64,000 nt of DNA from Terebella lapidaria (lineage: Eukaryota; Annelida; Polychaeta; Terebellida; Terebellidae): NCBI GenBank assembly GCA_949152475.1, contig OX424568.1, forward strand, positions 17,955,667 through 18,019,666, in the 5' to 3' direction. The notes under the pieces are model-generated. The model was not told the DNA's origin, ran no database searches, and saw only the letters and a list, made by a program, of their open reading frames with translations. Both the position numbers and the translations under genes were made by a program. This document shows, piece after piece, positions 38,340 through 51,589 of the stretch (position 1 is the first letter of the stretch; each line of letters starts with the position of its first letter).

Positions 38340-39010
38340 GTTGTTGAAGCTTTAAACTATCCGGACGGGTGCCAGGTGTACCTCGCATGTTGTAAACCTT
38401 TGTGCTAGGGCCGCTGACAGTGCTGGCCACTGTTCCAGCGTGCCAGGGGCTGTGAGGAACATCTCGCCGTAATCCATCGACGTTGTTTATGAGTTGAAGA
38501 TGTGGTGGCGGCCATATTCCTCTCCCCAGACCAGAGCGCCGGCAAATAGACGATTTTGAACGGTGGAGAGAGGGGAGAGAGAGAGGCAGGCTGGTAGAAA
38601 AGGAACACTCCTCCCGGGGATGAACGTTGTGATTTTCTTTTGACGGCGGTGCGCGCTTTAGTTGGTGTGCGGGGGTTGATCTTTCGGCGCTGACGGCTTT
38701 AACGCCTAGCCCGATGGACGGCCGGAGTTATCGCACGTTTCGACGTACGGTACATACACGAAGTCTCGCTTATAATGTCTGCTATCTGTCTGTCTATCTA
38801 TCTCGCGAGGGGGCCCCCTTCTTCAATCAGCTGCCCCTCTTCGCTATTCTCCAACTCTGTTTTCCGACCGAGCGAGCGGGCAAAAGAGAGAGAGAGAAAA
38901 CGGACGGCCGGACGAACGAATGGGCGACACAACCACTTCTAAAATCGATCATCTCTCCTGCCTATCGAACCCGCGACCCCCGGTACTGACACAACCGTCT
39001 GGGGAGGGGT
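38340..39010 (-). promoter_or_regulatory. Duplicated CpG-rich promoter region
   Basis: Near-identical copy of 29535-30200. It has a small insertion of a GGGAGAGAGAG-type repeat near 38566-38584 and scattered substitutions. It lies directly upstream of the duplicated exon 1. Confidence 0.5.
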
Positions 39011-39494
39011 GGGTGGCCCACGTGTGGGCGCCGCTACCATCACGTCCGTAATGCCGCGGTAAGCTGCCATTGGCACGCGTTCGTCATGACGTGCCCATGT
39101 GGCGACTACAAAGATCGCCAGGTTGGAATGCCTGCAACAATTCCATAGCTCAACGGAACATATGCGTGCTCTGAACTCCTCTGAGAACAGACTGAGAAGC
39201 CACCATGCATGCATGGCATATTTTAGTAATTGCACAATTTCAAAATGTCCCAATTCAAGAGTCAAATTTTCCAAAAGGTAACCTAACACTATTGGTTCAA
39301 AATTACTATAATGAATTACGATATGATCATTAGCTGAGCTGGAATGGAAATGATAAAATCACAAGAGCTGCTCGTATGTCCTGATAGATAATTCATTTCT
39401 TCGACCTAGAAAAGTAGAAGGTCACAAATTGGATATTTTGCTACAGACAAATATTTAAAGAGTATCTTGAATTTTATTTTCAAAACAGTATTGT

Positions 39495-40085
39495 TTATTG
39501 AGTATTTTAGGCTATTCAGCCCATATACTGCATTTCACATATACATTATATAGTAGGCTTCCCAATGGGACAAAAATAAATGTATCATCATAGTACATAC
39601 AAAATGATATGCATACAGTGGTCTAAAACTCTAAATGTGGAATCAGCAATCAGTAAGTATATATCTTTCTCAAGGCGAAGGCATGATACAAGTACAGACT
39701 TAAACTTCTAATAACATCTTCATCAGTAGATTTCAACAGTATATCCATAATATTTGGATTACAACTATTATACCTTTGCAGAAATTTATCCAAATAATAA
39801 TCTCGCAAATCTTCATATAGCGGACATTTTATACAAAAATGAAACTCATCCTCAATTGTTTAAACATTTAACGTGCTAACGCAAAAGTTACAGATCCTAT
39901 TTCCTTTGTTTGTTGAGTACACATTATGTCTTCCTTTTTCAATTTCTAACACATGATTACTACATCTAAATTTAGCCATTATAATCCTATGTTTTTTGTT
40001 GTGTAACACTGACAAATAAGGTTCAATTTCAATAGTATCTTTCACAGACTTGTATAATTCTAATTTACTGCTATATTCTAACTCA
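39495..40085 (-). mobile_element. LINE 3' fragment present only in copy 2
   Basis: The sequence is uninterrupted at the matching place in copy 1 (CAAAACAGTATAGGGTTAAA near 30660). Here about 590 bp intervene. Minus-strand frames read like the C-terminus of a non-LTR ORF2: SVLHNKKHRIIMAKFRCSNH, GNRICNFC (the first half of a Cys-rich motif, then a stop) and CIKCPLYEDLRDYYLDKFLQ further on. Next to the right junction 'tagggttaaagt' occurs twice, consistent with target-site duplication plus small rearrangement. Confidence 0.75.
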
Positions 40086-40358
40086 TAGGGTTAAAGTATA
40101 GGGTATAGGGTTAAAGTGTCAATTCTAGTGAATGCAATACTGTTCATTTCTCCGGTAAACTGTGAAGCCCTTGGGTTGAATTTTTACAGTAGAAATAGAC
40201 CTACATAGGAAATGTTCAAATGAGCTCCGACTTTATGGAGCTTTCTTTTCATACTGAAACTTGTTTTTGTCGAACAAGAAATTTTCAAACACCATGATTT
40301 TGTTAATTGAATCAGTCACGTGTGTTTTTGTTCATACTTAGGAGGACGATCCGACTTA

Positions 40359-41066
40359 TGCCTAGGTCACATTTGCACCGATGCCTACGCCGATGAGGAT
40401 ACGATGCCGGAAAAGGCTGAAATTTGGCTATTTCGGCCGGTCACCTACCGAGCACGGGAAGATCATCTGTAGCCATCTAGCAGCAATCCGACATCGTAGA
40501 CACGTCGGTGGTAACATCGGAAGAAAATAACGAAGAGTTAATTTCTTGCGGCGACCGGTAGAAAGAATGACATCGGTAGTGAATCGCTAGCATGCCTGCC
40601 GGCGATCGGGCAGAGCCCCTTCAGATGCCCATCAAGTGCCGAGGGGATCGGCCTAATTTTTCGGCCGACCATTGTAGGTAGCTCACCAAGCGATCACCGC
40701 AAGGCATCCCGCCAGGCGCCGATGAATGTCCAGAAGGCGTCCTTTAGATTATCGGCCTATTTGTACATATCAGACGGTCACCAAGCAGGTATCAGTAGGG
40801 TATCATGTGGTCTCCGGTAGGGCACCGTTGGTTGATTGATCACTCTTTCTTGAAATTTTGAAATTCAAACGGACACGGTGAACACCCGCGATCGTAGGTG
40901 AATGTAACGGTCACCGGTGGACAATGCCTGGTGGTTTCATGACCACTCGAAAGATATGGGAAAGATGCCTGACAAACTATCACCGGCGGCCGGAACATCA
41001 GTAAATACCACCGATATCTCCAATTCTCCACATCGGCCGGCGACCTGTGCAAATGTGACTGAGGCA
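40359..41066. mobile_element. TTA-flanked MITE (PIF/Harbinger-like), copy 2
   Basis: Counterpart of 30923-31622 carried along by the segmental duplication, with the same ends and TTA flanks. It is about 8 bp longer because of a local 'ctccaatt' duplication near 41020. Confidence 0.75.
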
Positions 41067-42225
41067 TTAGCTGTGTTGATCAATCATTAATCAATATTAT
41101 GCAGGCGATTTTGTAGAAGAATGCATGTATACATTTTCCACAGTGTTATCATCTGGTAAAATGGTATGAAAAATATCATCTGAACGAAAGTAATAAGTAA
41201 TTTAATGGACCGATATAGTTTTGATAAAATCAAAGTGTTATTATCTAATAAAAATATGAAAAATATGTTCTGATTAGGAACAAAGTTCGCAAATAATGAG
41301 TGAAATTCAGTGTAAATAATAGACTGGCGTATATTTTAGCATGAAACTTGAATGAACAATTTCATCTTGATTCATACAAATAAACGAACGAAGATAATAA
41401 CCAGATTCATTCGTTTATTATACTGAAAAGCAAATAATAACTGCTGCAGGAACAAAAAACAATCTACGTGATACCTTCTTACACTATTTTCTCACCCACG
41501 TTCTAATCCAAGTTTTCACTACAATTCATTCTACAACACATAATAAATGCGATGTCTAGTTATTGTGTCGAATGCTCCATTCTAGTAATCTTAATGACTA
41601 CATCCAATAAAATAGCGCCATCAGAACAACTGGTTAACACATTTGTGGTTGAACATCTATAATTCACAACTCGCATCAAAAGATACATTTGACACCTGTC
41701 TTTAACACATGTTGAATGTTTAATCATTTATAGTTCATCAACGCTATTATCTATAGGGCAGACATTTGTTCAGATTAAAAAAGGAGTTTTTCTTGTTTGA
41801 ACACATCGACAAACATGGAGACCACAGTAGCAACAGCTTCTTTGTTTACTAATGGGCAAAAAAAAAAGGTAGAGTGTTTATCGCTTTGTGGATATCAGGC
41901 CAGAATAGGTCAGCGGGGCTTTGGCCTGAACTGACCAACTGATATTTTGGCCCGGGCGTTTGGGCCTGAAAATTCTGTGCACCAGTGTTTTTTAAATTTA
42001 TGAATATTTCATATTTCAGTATCCCGATTAAAACCTAGGAAAAACACTTTTCACCCCGGCTAATTAAAATTTTGCCATGTTAGGCATTGAACAACAATCC
42101 GTTTACCTGCTTGGTTGCCAACGTAACCGCTCATGAGAATTTCCCTATTCAGTGAAAATTGGTAAATTTTGGAGAACTTTTACAGTATAGATAAAAAATA
42201 ATTGGGAACCATGAGTATTTACCAA

Positions 42226-43061
42226 TAGTATTTGTCAAATAGTAACATCGGTTGCAAACTTGCGGCCAGGAGTTTGAATCATATAGCATATGCAGATGAT
42301 TTGTGTATTCTGAGCACCACTTCAAGTGGGATGCAATACTTATTGAATGAGTGTGAGAAATATGCTCATGAATATGACATCATTTATAATAGTGGCAATT
42401 GCACCACAATGTTATTCAAACCTAAAGTTTTGAAATTAATGTGTGATTCGTCCATTACTTTATGTGGGAGTAAGTTGGAATTTACCGACATGTGTAAATA
42501 TCTTGGTGTTAAAATCGAATCTAACTCCTGTAAGGCAGATATGAGAAGACAACTTTGTAAGTTTTATGCCAATGCAAATATGTTGCTCAGGAAATTCAGT
42601 TTCTGTTCAGATATTGTTAAAACACATTTATTCAGAGCATATTGTACGAATCTTTACTGCTCTCAATTTTGGTATAATTCCTCAGTGACATTTATGAGGA
42701 AAATATCTGTCAGTTACAACAACAGTTTAAGACGTCTGTTAAAATTAGATCGGCATTGTAGTGCTAGTCAAATGTTTGTTGATTTGGGAATCCCTTCTTT
42801 TGGTGAACTGAATAGAAAGCACATATCTAATTTTATTTGTAGGCTTCAGAAATCTGAAAATTCTGTCATTGCAAGGGTTGTCACATCATCTGTGGTGCAC
42901 ACATCACCAATGTGGAGTTCTTGGTGCAAAGCTCTGTTTTAGTATTGTTGTTGTTTTACATTGTATTATATGTCTACTTTGTTTTACATTTTTACATGCA
43001 TGTTGTAAACCATATGGACCTGGAGTCTGAAATAAACATTATTATTATATATTATTATTTA
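42226..43061 (+). mobile_element. 5'-truncated non-LTR retrotransposon (copy 2)
   Basis: Counterpart of 32790-33625 with a few substitutions. The 236-codon frame with the YADD block is still open (42232-42942). Copied by duplication, not by new retrotransposition, since its flanks match as well. Confidence 0.8.
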
Positions 43062-46000
43062 TTCAAGGGTTGGAAACAGCTCATGACCTGCAATAATTTG
43101 TCAATTAATGGTCATCTCGTCCGAAAATGTTCAACCAAATAAAATGTTGATATCCATGTTGATTGTTGAATATGATAAATAGATGATCTGATATATGAGG
43201 TTTATTTTGTTTGATACAAATGTTCTAATCAGAGTTATTTACTAAACTTTATTACGTCTTCCGACAAAATAACACCATCTGAGCAACCGTTTGACATATT
43301 TGTGGTTTAGCCCCAATTCACAAGTCACATCAAAGATACAGTATACACTTTACATGTATCAGTGTTGAATTGACACGTGTGTTTAATAGTTGTTAAATGC
43401 TCGTCAACGCTCTATTATCTGTGCGACAGACGTTTGTTTAGATTAAAGAAAGTAGAGTTTATATTGTTTGAACACTTCGGCAAGATCCCCTAGTTGCATA
43501 AGCATCTTAAGACGATTGTAACGTAGCGATAACCTCCTTGTTTACTTTTGATAAGAAAAAGAAGGGGTTTACTACCGGTTTCACTGAAAGTGCGATTATT
43601 TGGCCAGGCTGGCAGGTTTTTACTCAATACCAGAAACCAATAAGAGAGACTCTCTTATGGGTTTCTGACAATACAAATGTCCGTATTTTACGACCGAGAC
43701 GTCCGAATTCATTAGGTTCCAATGCTTATTCAACCGTTTTACTTGCTTGGTTTCCAAGGCAACCATTACCGAGGTACAAATTTGACCTCAATCGAATGTC
43801 AATTGATGGTCTTCACCAGAGAAAACTGAAACTATTTTTTCTGCTAGGAAATTTACAATATCATTCTGCTGTTTGAAGTTAGAAAAATCAATCATAAGCA
43901 TTTTACTGTCATAGGTAAAATGCGTTATGACAATGCTTAATTTCATTCGCAATCAATCGATGAATCAATTGAGCAATCAATCAATCAATCTGTTCCATCA
44001 ATCAAGATTATTCGCCATGTGTTCACGCAAATACGTTGTGAACTATGGCACAAATGAGACATGTAAAGAAAAAGTATAATAATCTTCATTTCAATAGCAG
44101 TAATACAGAATATACAACTGTCTGATGAAGAACAAATTACATAAAAAAAATAAAAACATAGATAAAAACATAAGACATTATACCAGCAAAATATTTTATT
44201 TGTTGGAACCTACATACTAAAAATAAAACTTCAGTTAACTTTAACATCTTGATATTATCACAAACACTATGACGTATGTGAATTTTTTTTAATACACACC
44301 ATAGATCGGTAGTTGAAATACTGTTGATTGAAGCTTTTGTGGCTTCCCGCTTTCGAAGTCTCAACAATATTTTATATTTATTGATGTGACTTCGGCTGGA
44401 GTTTATTTTGCTTCATATAAATAGTTAAAACTAGCGAAAATGATAACGGCTGTAGAAACAAAAACGGCGTTAATTCTCACAGTATTTCCCCACCATCTTC
44501 TCATCCCAGCTTTTACTGCAATTTATTACGGCTTTTGTTATATACATAATGAATGTTTCCAATAAAATATCGCAATCACACCAACCGTTTAACACATTTT
44601 TTTTTTTGCGTGAGCCTCTAATTCACAAGTCACATCAAAGATACAGTTCACATTTTATCAGTGTTGATTTGACACGTGTCTTTTTACAATTGTTATTAAT
44701 GTTCACTTAGTTCATCAACGCTCTATTATCTGTGCGGCAGACGTTTGTTTAGATTAAAGAAAGTATGGTTTATATTGTTTGAACACTTTGACATCACTGC
44801 CCCGTGTTGGATAAGCATCTCACGGAGATTGTAAAGTAGCTATAGCCACTTTGTTTATTTTTGATAGGATAAAAAAGAAGTTTACTACCGGTTTCATCGA
44901 AAGTGCGATTATTTGGCCTGGTACGTTTTAAATACTACAAATGTTCATAAGGTACGACCAAAACATCCGAATTCATTACGTGTCAATGCTTATTCAACCG
45001 TTTTACCAGCTTGGTTTCCAAGGCAACCATTACCGGGGTACAAATTTGACCTCAATCGAATGCCAATTGATGGTCTTCACCATAGACAACTGAAACTAAT
45101 TTATCTACTGAGGAATTTACAATATCATTCTGCTGTTTGGAATTAGAAAAAATAAATCATGAGCATTTTACTGTTATATGTAAAATACGATTTGTCTTAC
45201 GATATGCTTATTTTCAATTGTAATCAATCAATGAATCAATTGAAAAAACCAATCAGTCAATCATTCTGCACCATCAATGAAGGTTATTCACCATGTGTTC
45301 ACGCAAATACGTTGTGAACTGTGGCACAAATGTAAAGAAAAAGTATGATAATTGTATTACTCTCAATAGCAATAGTACAGAATAAACAACTGTCTGATGA
45401 AGAACAAATTACAAAAAAATAAAAACATAGACTTTATACTAACGAAATATTATATTTGCAGGAACATATGTATAAAAAATAAAACTTCAGTTAACTTTAA
45501 CATCTTGATATTATCACAAACACTATGACATATGTGAATTCATTCTGAATACACACCATAGATCGGTAGTTGAAATACTGTTGATTGTAGTTTTCGTGGC
45601 TTCCCGCTTTCGAAGTCTCAACAATATTTTATATTTATTGATGTGACTTCGGCTGAAGTTTATTTTGCTTTATACAAAATAGGTAAAATTAGCGAAAATG
45701 ATAACTGCTCTAAAAACAAAAACGGCGTTAATTCTCACAGTATTTTCCCACCATCTTCTCATCCCAGCTTTTACTGCAATTTATTACGGCTTCTGTTATA
45801 TACATAATGAATGTTTCCAATAAAATATTGATATCACACCAAACGTTAAACACAATTTTTTTGCGTGAACCTCTAATTCGCAAGTCACATCAAAGATACT
45901 ATTACATTTTATCAGTGTTGATTTGACACGTGTCTTTTTACAATTGTTATTAATGTTCACTTAGTTCATCAACGCTCTATTATCTGTGCGACAGACGTTT

Positions 46001-48650
46001 GTTTAGATTAAAGAAAGTAGAGTTTATATTGTTTGAACACTTTGACATCACTGCCCCGTGTTGGATAAAGCATCTTACGGAGATTGTATGTAGCGATAGC
46101 CAATTTGTTTACTTTTGATAGGAAAAAGAAGAAGTTTACTACCGGTTTCATCGAAAGTGCGATTATTTGGCCTGGTACGTTTTAAATAATACAAATGTTC
46201 ATAATGTACGACCAAAACATCCGAATTCCTTAGGTGTCAATGCTTATTCAACTGTTTTACTTGCTTGGTTTCCAAGGCAACCATTACCGAGGTACAAATT
46301 TGACCTCAATCGATTGTCAATTGATGGTCTTCACCATTGAAAACTGAAACTATCTTTTTCTACTGAGAAATTTACAATATCATTCTGCTGTTTGAAGTTA
46401 GAAAAATATATCTTAAGCATTTTACTGTCATAGGTAAAATGCGATATGACAATGCTTAATTTCATTTGCAATCAATCGATGAATCAATTGAGCAATCAAT
46501 CAATCAATCAATCTGTTCCATCAATCAAGATTATTCGCCATGTGTTCACGCAACTATGGCACAAATGAGACATGTAAAGAAAAAGTATAATAATCTTCAT
46601 TTCAATAGCAGTAATACAGAATATACAACTGTCTGATGAAGAACAAATTACATTAAAAAAATAAAAACATAGATAAAAACATAAGACATTATACCAGCAA
46701 AATATTTTATTTGTTGGAACCTACATACTAAAAATAAAACTTCAGTTAATTTTAACATCTTGATTTTATCACAAACACTATGACATATGTGAATTCATTT
46801 TGAATGCACACCATAGATCGGTAGTTGAAATACTATTGATTGAAGCTTTCGTGGCGTCCCGCTTTCGAAGTCTCAACAATATTTTATATTTATTGATGTG
46901 ACTTCGGCTGAAGTTTATTTTGCTTCATACAAATAGTTAAAACTAGCGAAAATGATAACGGCTGTAGAAACAAAAACGGCGTTAATTCTTACAGTATTTT
47001 CCCACCATCTTCGCATCCCAGCTTTTACTGCAATTTATTACGGCTTCTGTTATATACATAATGAATGTTTCCAAGAAAATATCGCAATCACACCAACCGT
47101 TTAACACATTTTTTTTTGCGTGAGCCTCTAATTCACAAGTCACATCAAAGATACAGTTCACATTTTATCAGTGTTGATTTGACACGTGTCTTTTTACAAT
47201 TGTTATTAATGTTCACTTAGTTCATCAACGCTCTATTATCTGTGCGGCAGACGTTTGTTTAGATTAAAGAAAGTAGGGTTTATATTGTTTGAACACTTTG
47301 ACATCACTGCCCCGTGTTGGATAAGCATCTTACGGAGATTGTAAAGTAGCGATAGCCACTTTGTTTACTTTTGATAGGATAAAGAAGTTTACTACCTGTT
47401 TCATCGAAAGTGCGATTATTTGGCCTGGTACGTTTTTACATAATACATATGTTCATAATGTACGACCAAAACACTCGAATTCATTACGTGTCAATGCTTA
47501 TTCAAAACATTCGAATTCATTACGTGTCAATGCTTATTCAAAAATTTGACCTCAATCGAATGTCAATTGATGGTCTTCACCATTGAAACCGGAAACCGAT
47601 TTTTCTACTGAGAAATTTACAACATCATTCTGCTGTTTGAAGTTAGACAAATATTTAAGCATTTTACTGTCATAGGTAAAATACGATATGACAATGCTTA
47701 ATTTCAATTGCAATCAACCAAACCATCAATCAAGATTATTCACCATGTGTTCACGCAAATAAGTTGTAAACTGTGGCACAAATGAGACATGTAAAGAAAA
47801 AGTATAATAATCTTTATTTCAATAGCAGTGATACAGAATATACAACTGTCTGATGAGGACATATTACATAAAAAAATTAAAACATAGACTTTATACTAAC
47901 AAAAAATTATATTCGTTGGAACCTACGTACTGAAAATAAAACTTTGGTTACTTAACTCAATGCCTTATTATTATCAAAAATACTATGACATTATAAGTTA
48001 TTTCAATGAATACACACCATAGAAATAAAGAATGACATCGGTAATCGAAATACATGTACTGTTGATTGAAGTTTATGTGGCTTCCCGCTTTCGAAGTTTC
48101 AGCAATATGTTATATTTATTGATGTGACTTCGGCTGAAGTTTGTTTTGCTTTATACACATAGTTAAAACTAGCGAAAATGATGACTGCTGTAGAAACAAA
48201 AACGGTGTTAATTCTCACAGTATTTTCCCACCATCTTCTCATCCCAGCTTTTACTGCAATTTATCACGGCTTCTGTAATATACATAATGAATGTTTTGTC
48301 CAGTCTTGCACGCGAATGCTCTAATCTTATTCACTACACCCAATAAAATATCGCCATAAGAGCAACCATTTAACACATTTTTTTGGCGTGAGTCTCTAAT
48401 TCGCAAGTCACATCAAAGATACCGTTTACATTTTATCAGTGTTGATTTGACACGTGTCTTTTTACCATTGTTATTAATGCTCACTTAGTTCATCAACGCT
48501 CTATTATCTGTGCGACAGACGTTTGTTCAGATTAAAGAAAGTACGGTTTATCTTGTTTGAACACATCAACTATTACCCCCCCCCCCCCTTCCCCGCGTCG
48601 TATAAGCATCTTATGACGATTGTAGTGTCAACAGCCACTTTGTTTACTTT
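43062..48650. repeat. Array of 1.25-1.3-kb tandem units (copy 2: about five units)
   Basis: The block TCAACGCTCTATTATCTGTG ... AGATTAAAGAAAGTA occurs near 43405, 44711, 45965, 47227 and 48492, a period of about 1250-1310 bp. Units differ by small indels; one near 47500 has a local 35-bp duplication and has lost the 'ggcaaccattaccgaggtac' segment. The last unit is cut off near 48650, just before the promoter of the collagen-stalk gene. No coding capacity. Confidence 0.85.
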
Positions 48651-48778
48651 TGATAGTAACTCTGTTTACTCAACCGTGGAAACATCCGTCTGTCATCTGC
48701 CTCTTGTTTTGAATAATTCGTGCTCAGCCAAGCGTGGCAACCTACGTGCGTCATTCGGAAACGCGGAAGAAATAACTT

Positions 48779-48876
48779 CCATATATGGTATGGTCTAGTG
48801 CCGCCGTCTGCGCGGGATTCTGCGAAAACTAATACGGTTGGGTGCGCATGGCCGGCGAGCCGATTGGATATATAAG
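48779..48876 (+). promoter_or_regulatory. CArG/ETS box and TATA box of collagen-stalk gene A
   Basis: A perfect CArG box CCATATATGG lies at 48779-48788. Read on the minus strand it runs into GGAAGT, an ETS core. About 80 bp downstream is TATATAAG (48869-48876), preceded by CGATTGG, an inverted CCAAT. The ATG follows at 49120, giving a 5' UTR of roughly 215 bp if TATA sets the start. SRF plus ETS co-binding is known for serum-response elements; use here is an inference. Confidence 0.55.
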
Positions 48877-49119
48877 TAGCTTTGACTGCGGTACATGGCA
48901 TAAATAATATTGCAGTCCCCAAAGCGACTAGAGCTAAAAAGACAGGTAGCAGCCGCAAATCACATAAGAAATCCAACAAACGCTGGAACATATACCTCAG
49001 CATATATTTTCTGAGTTTTGCATTCCAACTTGTGGTTTAGCGCGGAATCATCTACTTCAATAAAACAAGAAGTCACAAAACATTTCGGATTTGGATTACA
49101 ACAATATTTTCGAGATAGT

Positions 49120-51586
49120 ATGAAGATGCGGACGTCAGGTGTTGTGACGCTCATGTTGCTGAGCGCAACCATCACTTGTGGTAAGTTGAATATACATGAA
49201 CCAATCCAATGTACGCTCATAATTGTTGCTATATATTTTAAATAATTACTAATTTGAATTATTGTGTTTTCATTCTCTTTAAACTAAGTTTCATTCACAT
49301 TATGAGACTAAATGAAAACAGGTTTTCGGACAAAAAAACGATATCTATAATTTGACTTTCACCTTCTTTGCAGATGCGCAAATGGTCGAGCGAATTGGCA
49401 AGGAGATCAGGGCTTCTCTAAGTGGCGTTGATGTGCCCGGTGTCACTTTCCTGCAGAAAGACAGCGTGCTTTCTGAGGGTATTGTCTTCGCATACAGCGC
49501 ATTCTTCCGAGCTAGCACCCCCGTGCGCTTCCAAATATGGCGGCCCCTTGAAAATCAAACGCAGGAGACCACCACCATCACGCATAGATTGGTGGCCGAG
49601 ACCAGGGTGATTCCATCGCTTGTGCTGGGCAGAGAAGATGTAAGTTTTGCCACAACTTATTACTCAGTCGTATTCGCTAATGGAATATTAAGGTTAACAT
49701 GAGGTAGATCGCCATGCGGATCTCAATTATAATCATCATTTGACAATAGCGATGTGGTACTCTGTTGAAATACAATTAGTTTATAAATCAACTAATAATT
49801 TTCTTTCTCTCCTATCGTTCACCTTCAGGTATACATCGAGAGCCGTCTGACGGAAAAGTGTATTCGAGTGCGGCTGGGAGACCGCCTCGGAGTCATGTTT
49901 GAAGAGAGTCCCAGCGCCATCGCTTATGTCTTTGACGACGAGTCGCCCACGGCGCTGGCCAACCGACTTGAGAACATTAGCGTTCCTTACTCCGTAAATG
50001 ATGTTGTCGATTTCGACGCCCTTGTCTTCCCTTATGACTTCTCCGTGGCCGCCTACGTTGACGTCGATCCTGCCCACTACGCCGCCACGAATCTTGATGA
50101 TGACTTCGTGACTTGCCACCCCCTGGTCACGATCCCAGATCACGACGTCCTCGAACAACTGACGACTGAGGCCCCCACGGGAGCTCCAGGAGCTACTGGT
50201 GCCACTGGACCGAGAGGCCGTCAAGGACTCCAGGGACCTAGTGGGATTTCAGGACCGATTGGATCGACTGGCACTGCGGGAGCCACTGGAGCAATAGGCG
50301 CCACCGGCGAGGCAGGAGCTGACGGCTCGATGGGCGCTACAGGTGCTCGTGGACCGGCAGGAGCCACTGGCGCTAGAGGCGAGAAGGGTGACGTCGGACC
50401 TCAAGGTCCCGCAGGTCCACCTGGTCAGGTAGTCGTTGATGGTGACTCAAGCTCCACCGGTGGAAACCTTGGAGGTTCCTCAACCGTGATCGGCAAAGAC
50501 ACTCCACTGATCTACCTCATCTGGCTCATCATTCTCAGCATCTGCATCGTCGTCCTCATCATTCTCATCATCTATGTCATCATGAGACGGCGCAGAGAGA
50601 CGGCCCAGAGATTGGTAGAGTCCGAGGCTTCGTCCAATGCGTCCTACAACCGAGCCAGCTGCTGGAAAAACTTCCTCCATGATGAGACCCAGTCCAACTA
50701 CAGCAACAGCATGATGAAAGGACTGACCACTAGCAACAACAAGTACCCGTCCAACCTGAACCTAGACTCAGTGGAGAAAGGCCAGGGATCCGCCCAACAC
50801 TCACCCACTACCTCCCTTGCTGATCAATTTGCCTCCCTCCCAAGCATCAGTGGGACCTCGCGGGTGGCTGAGCGATACCCCAAATCCCTCCTAGATGACA
50901 ACCAAACCAGCAGCGCCAATGTGACACCGGGCGGCAATTTGGAGATCGACCTCGAAGGCGTCCACAGTTCATCGCTGAAGTCCCCTACCGGTGCTGAAGA
51001 CATGTACAACGAGAACGAAGCGGAATTTTCGAATGGCACAATCCAAGGTGCAGGTAACTCCCGCGGAGGTAGACAGCAGTCGATGCTGGTAGGAGACAAC
51101 GCAACTAATCCAAGCAACGGAGCAGAGAACATGGCAGATGGAGACTATACTTCGTACAGTAACGACACGATTGAAGATCGCGGTGGTCGAAGCAAACGTG
51201 CGCCTTCAATGGTAGTCGGCGGGCAAGCCACAAACAACGGGACTGAATCCATGGCAGACGGTGAATTTACGTCCTACTCAAATGACACTATCAACGGCCA
51301 CCCCAGACCTGGAAGAGCAACATCCATCCACGTAGGCTCTGAGGTTGCCAATGGCACGCCAGACACGACGAAAGGCTGGAATGATACCGTCAAAGACATT
51401 ATGGAGTCCGAATATGGAGCTGACGGTGCCAACACGAGGTCCCTCGATCGAAAGAATAGGGTGGTCAGCATGGACGTCGGGGGTGTTGCCGATAAGACGT
51501 GGCGGGCCGAGATGAAACCCGAAAGTGAAACTATGTTCGAAAATTCCACGCTGAACCGCGACGGGAAATCCATCAAAAGAAAATAG
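49120..51586 (+). CDS. Collagen-stalk type I membrane protein A (694 aa)
   Basis: Exons 49120-49180, 49374-49639 and 49829-51586 (stop TAG), with GTAAGT donors, CAG acceptors and phases 1 and 0. Residues 1-20 are a signal peptide ([13 protein letters not shown]). Residues 21-226 form an ectodomain with two Cys (KCIRV, VTCHP) and Asn sequons (NQT, NIS). Residues 227-310 are 28 unbroken Gly-X-Y triplets, which should trimerise. Residues 336-361 are a membrane span, followed by RRRR. The 333-residue tail has Tyr-X-Asn sites at Y400, Y552 and Y592, a 40-residue repeat with aromatics at 509, 552, 592, 626 and 679, and Arg-X-X-Ser-Met/Ile at S527, S569, S608 and S656. An AATAAA lies at 51978. It is likely a cell-surface adhesion or signalling receptor; the ligand is unknown. 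Paralogue of the gene at 53886-55938. Confidence 0.9.
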
Positions 51587-51589
51587 ACT

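Larger units (their letters stand above)
36190..48093. repeat. Tandem segmental duplication, copy 2 with expanded array
   Basis: Begins at GAGTGTGTGCTTTTTAAACA, as copy 1 does. It repeats the same order: intron-1 part, exon 1, CpG-rich region, MITE, LINE, tandem units. It differs by an extra LINE insertion at about 39495-40085 and by having more array units, so the whole copy is longer. The segment equivalent to the end of copy 1 is at about 48080-48093. Confidence 0.85.

Noticed and set aside
40060-40115. TAGGGTTA repeats that look telomere-like
   Set aside because: Only a few irregular copies at the junction of a LINE insertion; better explained by target duplication of the pre-existing 'tagggttaaagt'.
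43062-48650. Regular repeats resembling a CRISPR-like array
   Set aside because: The units are 1.25-1.3 kb long with no short identical repeats separated by unique spacers, and the sequence is eukaryotic.
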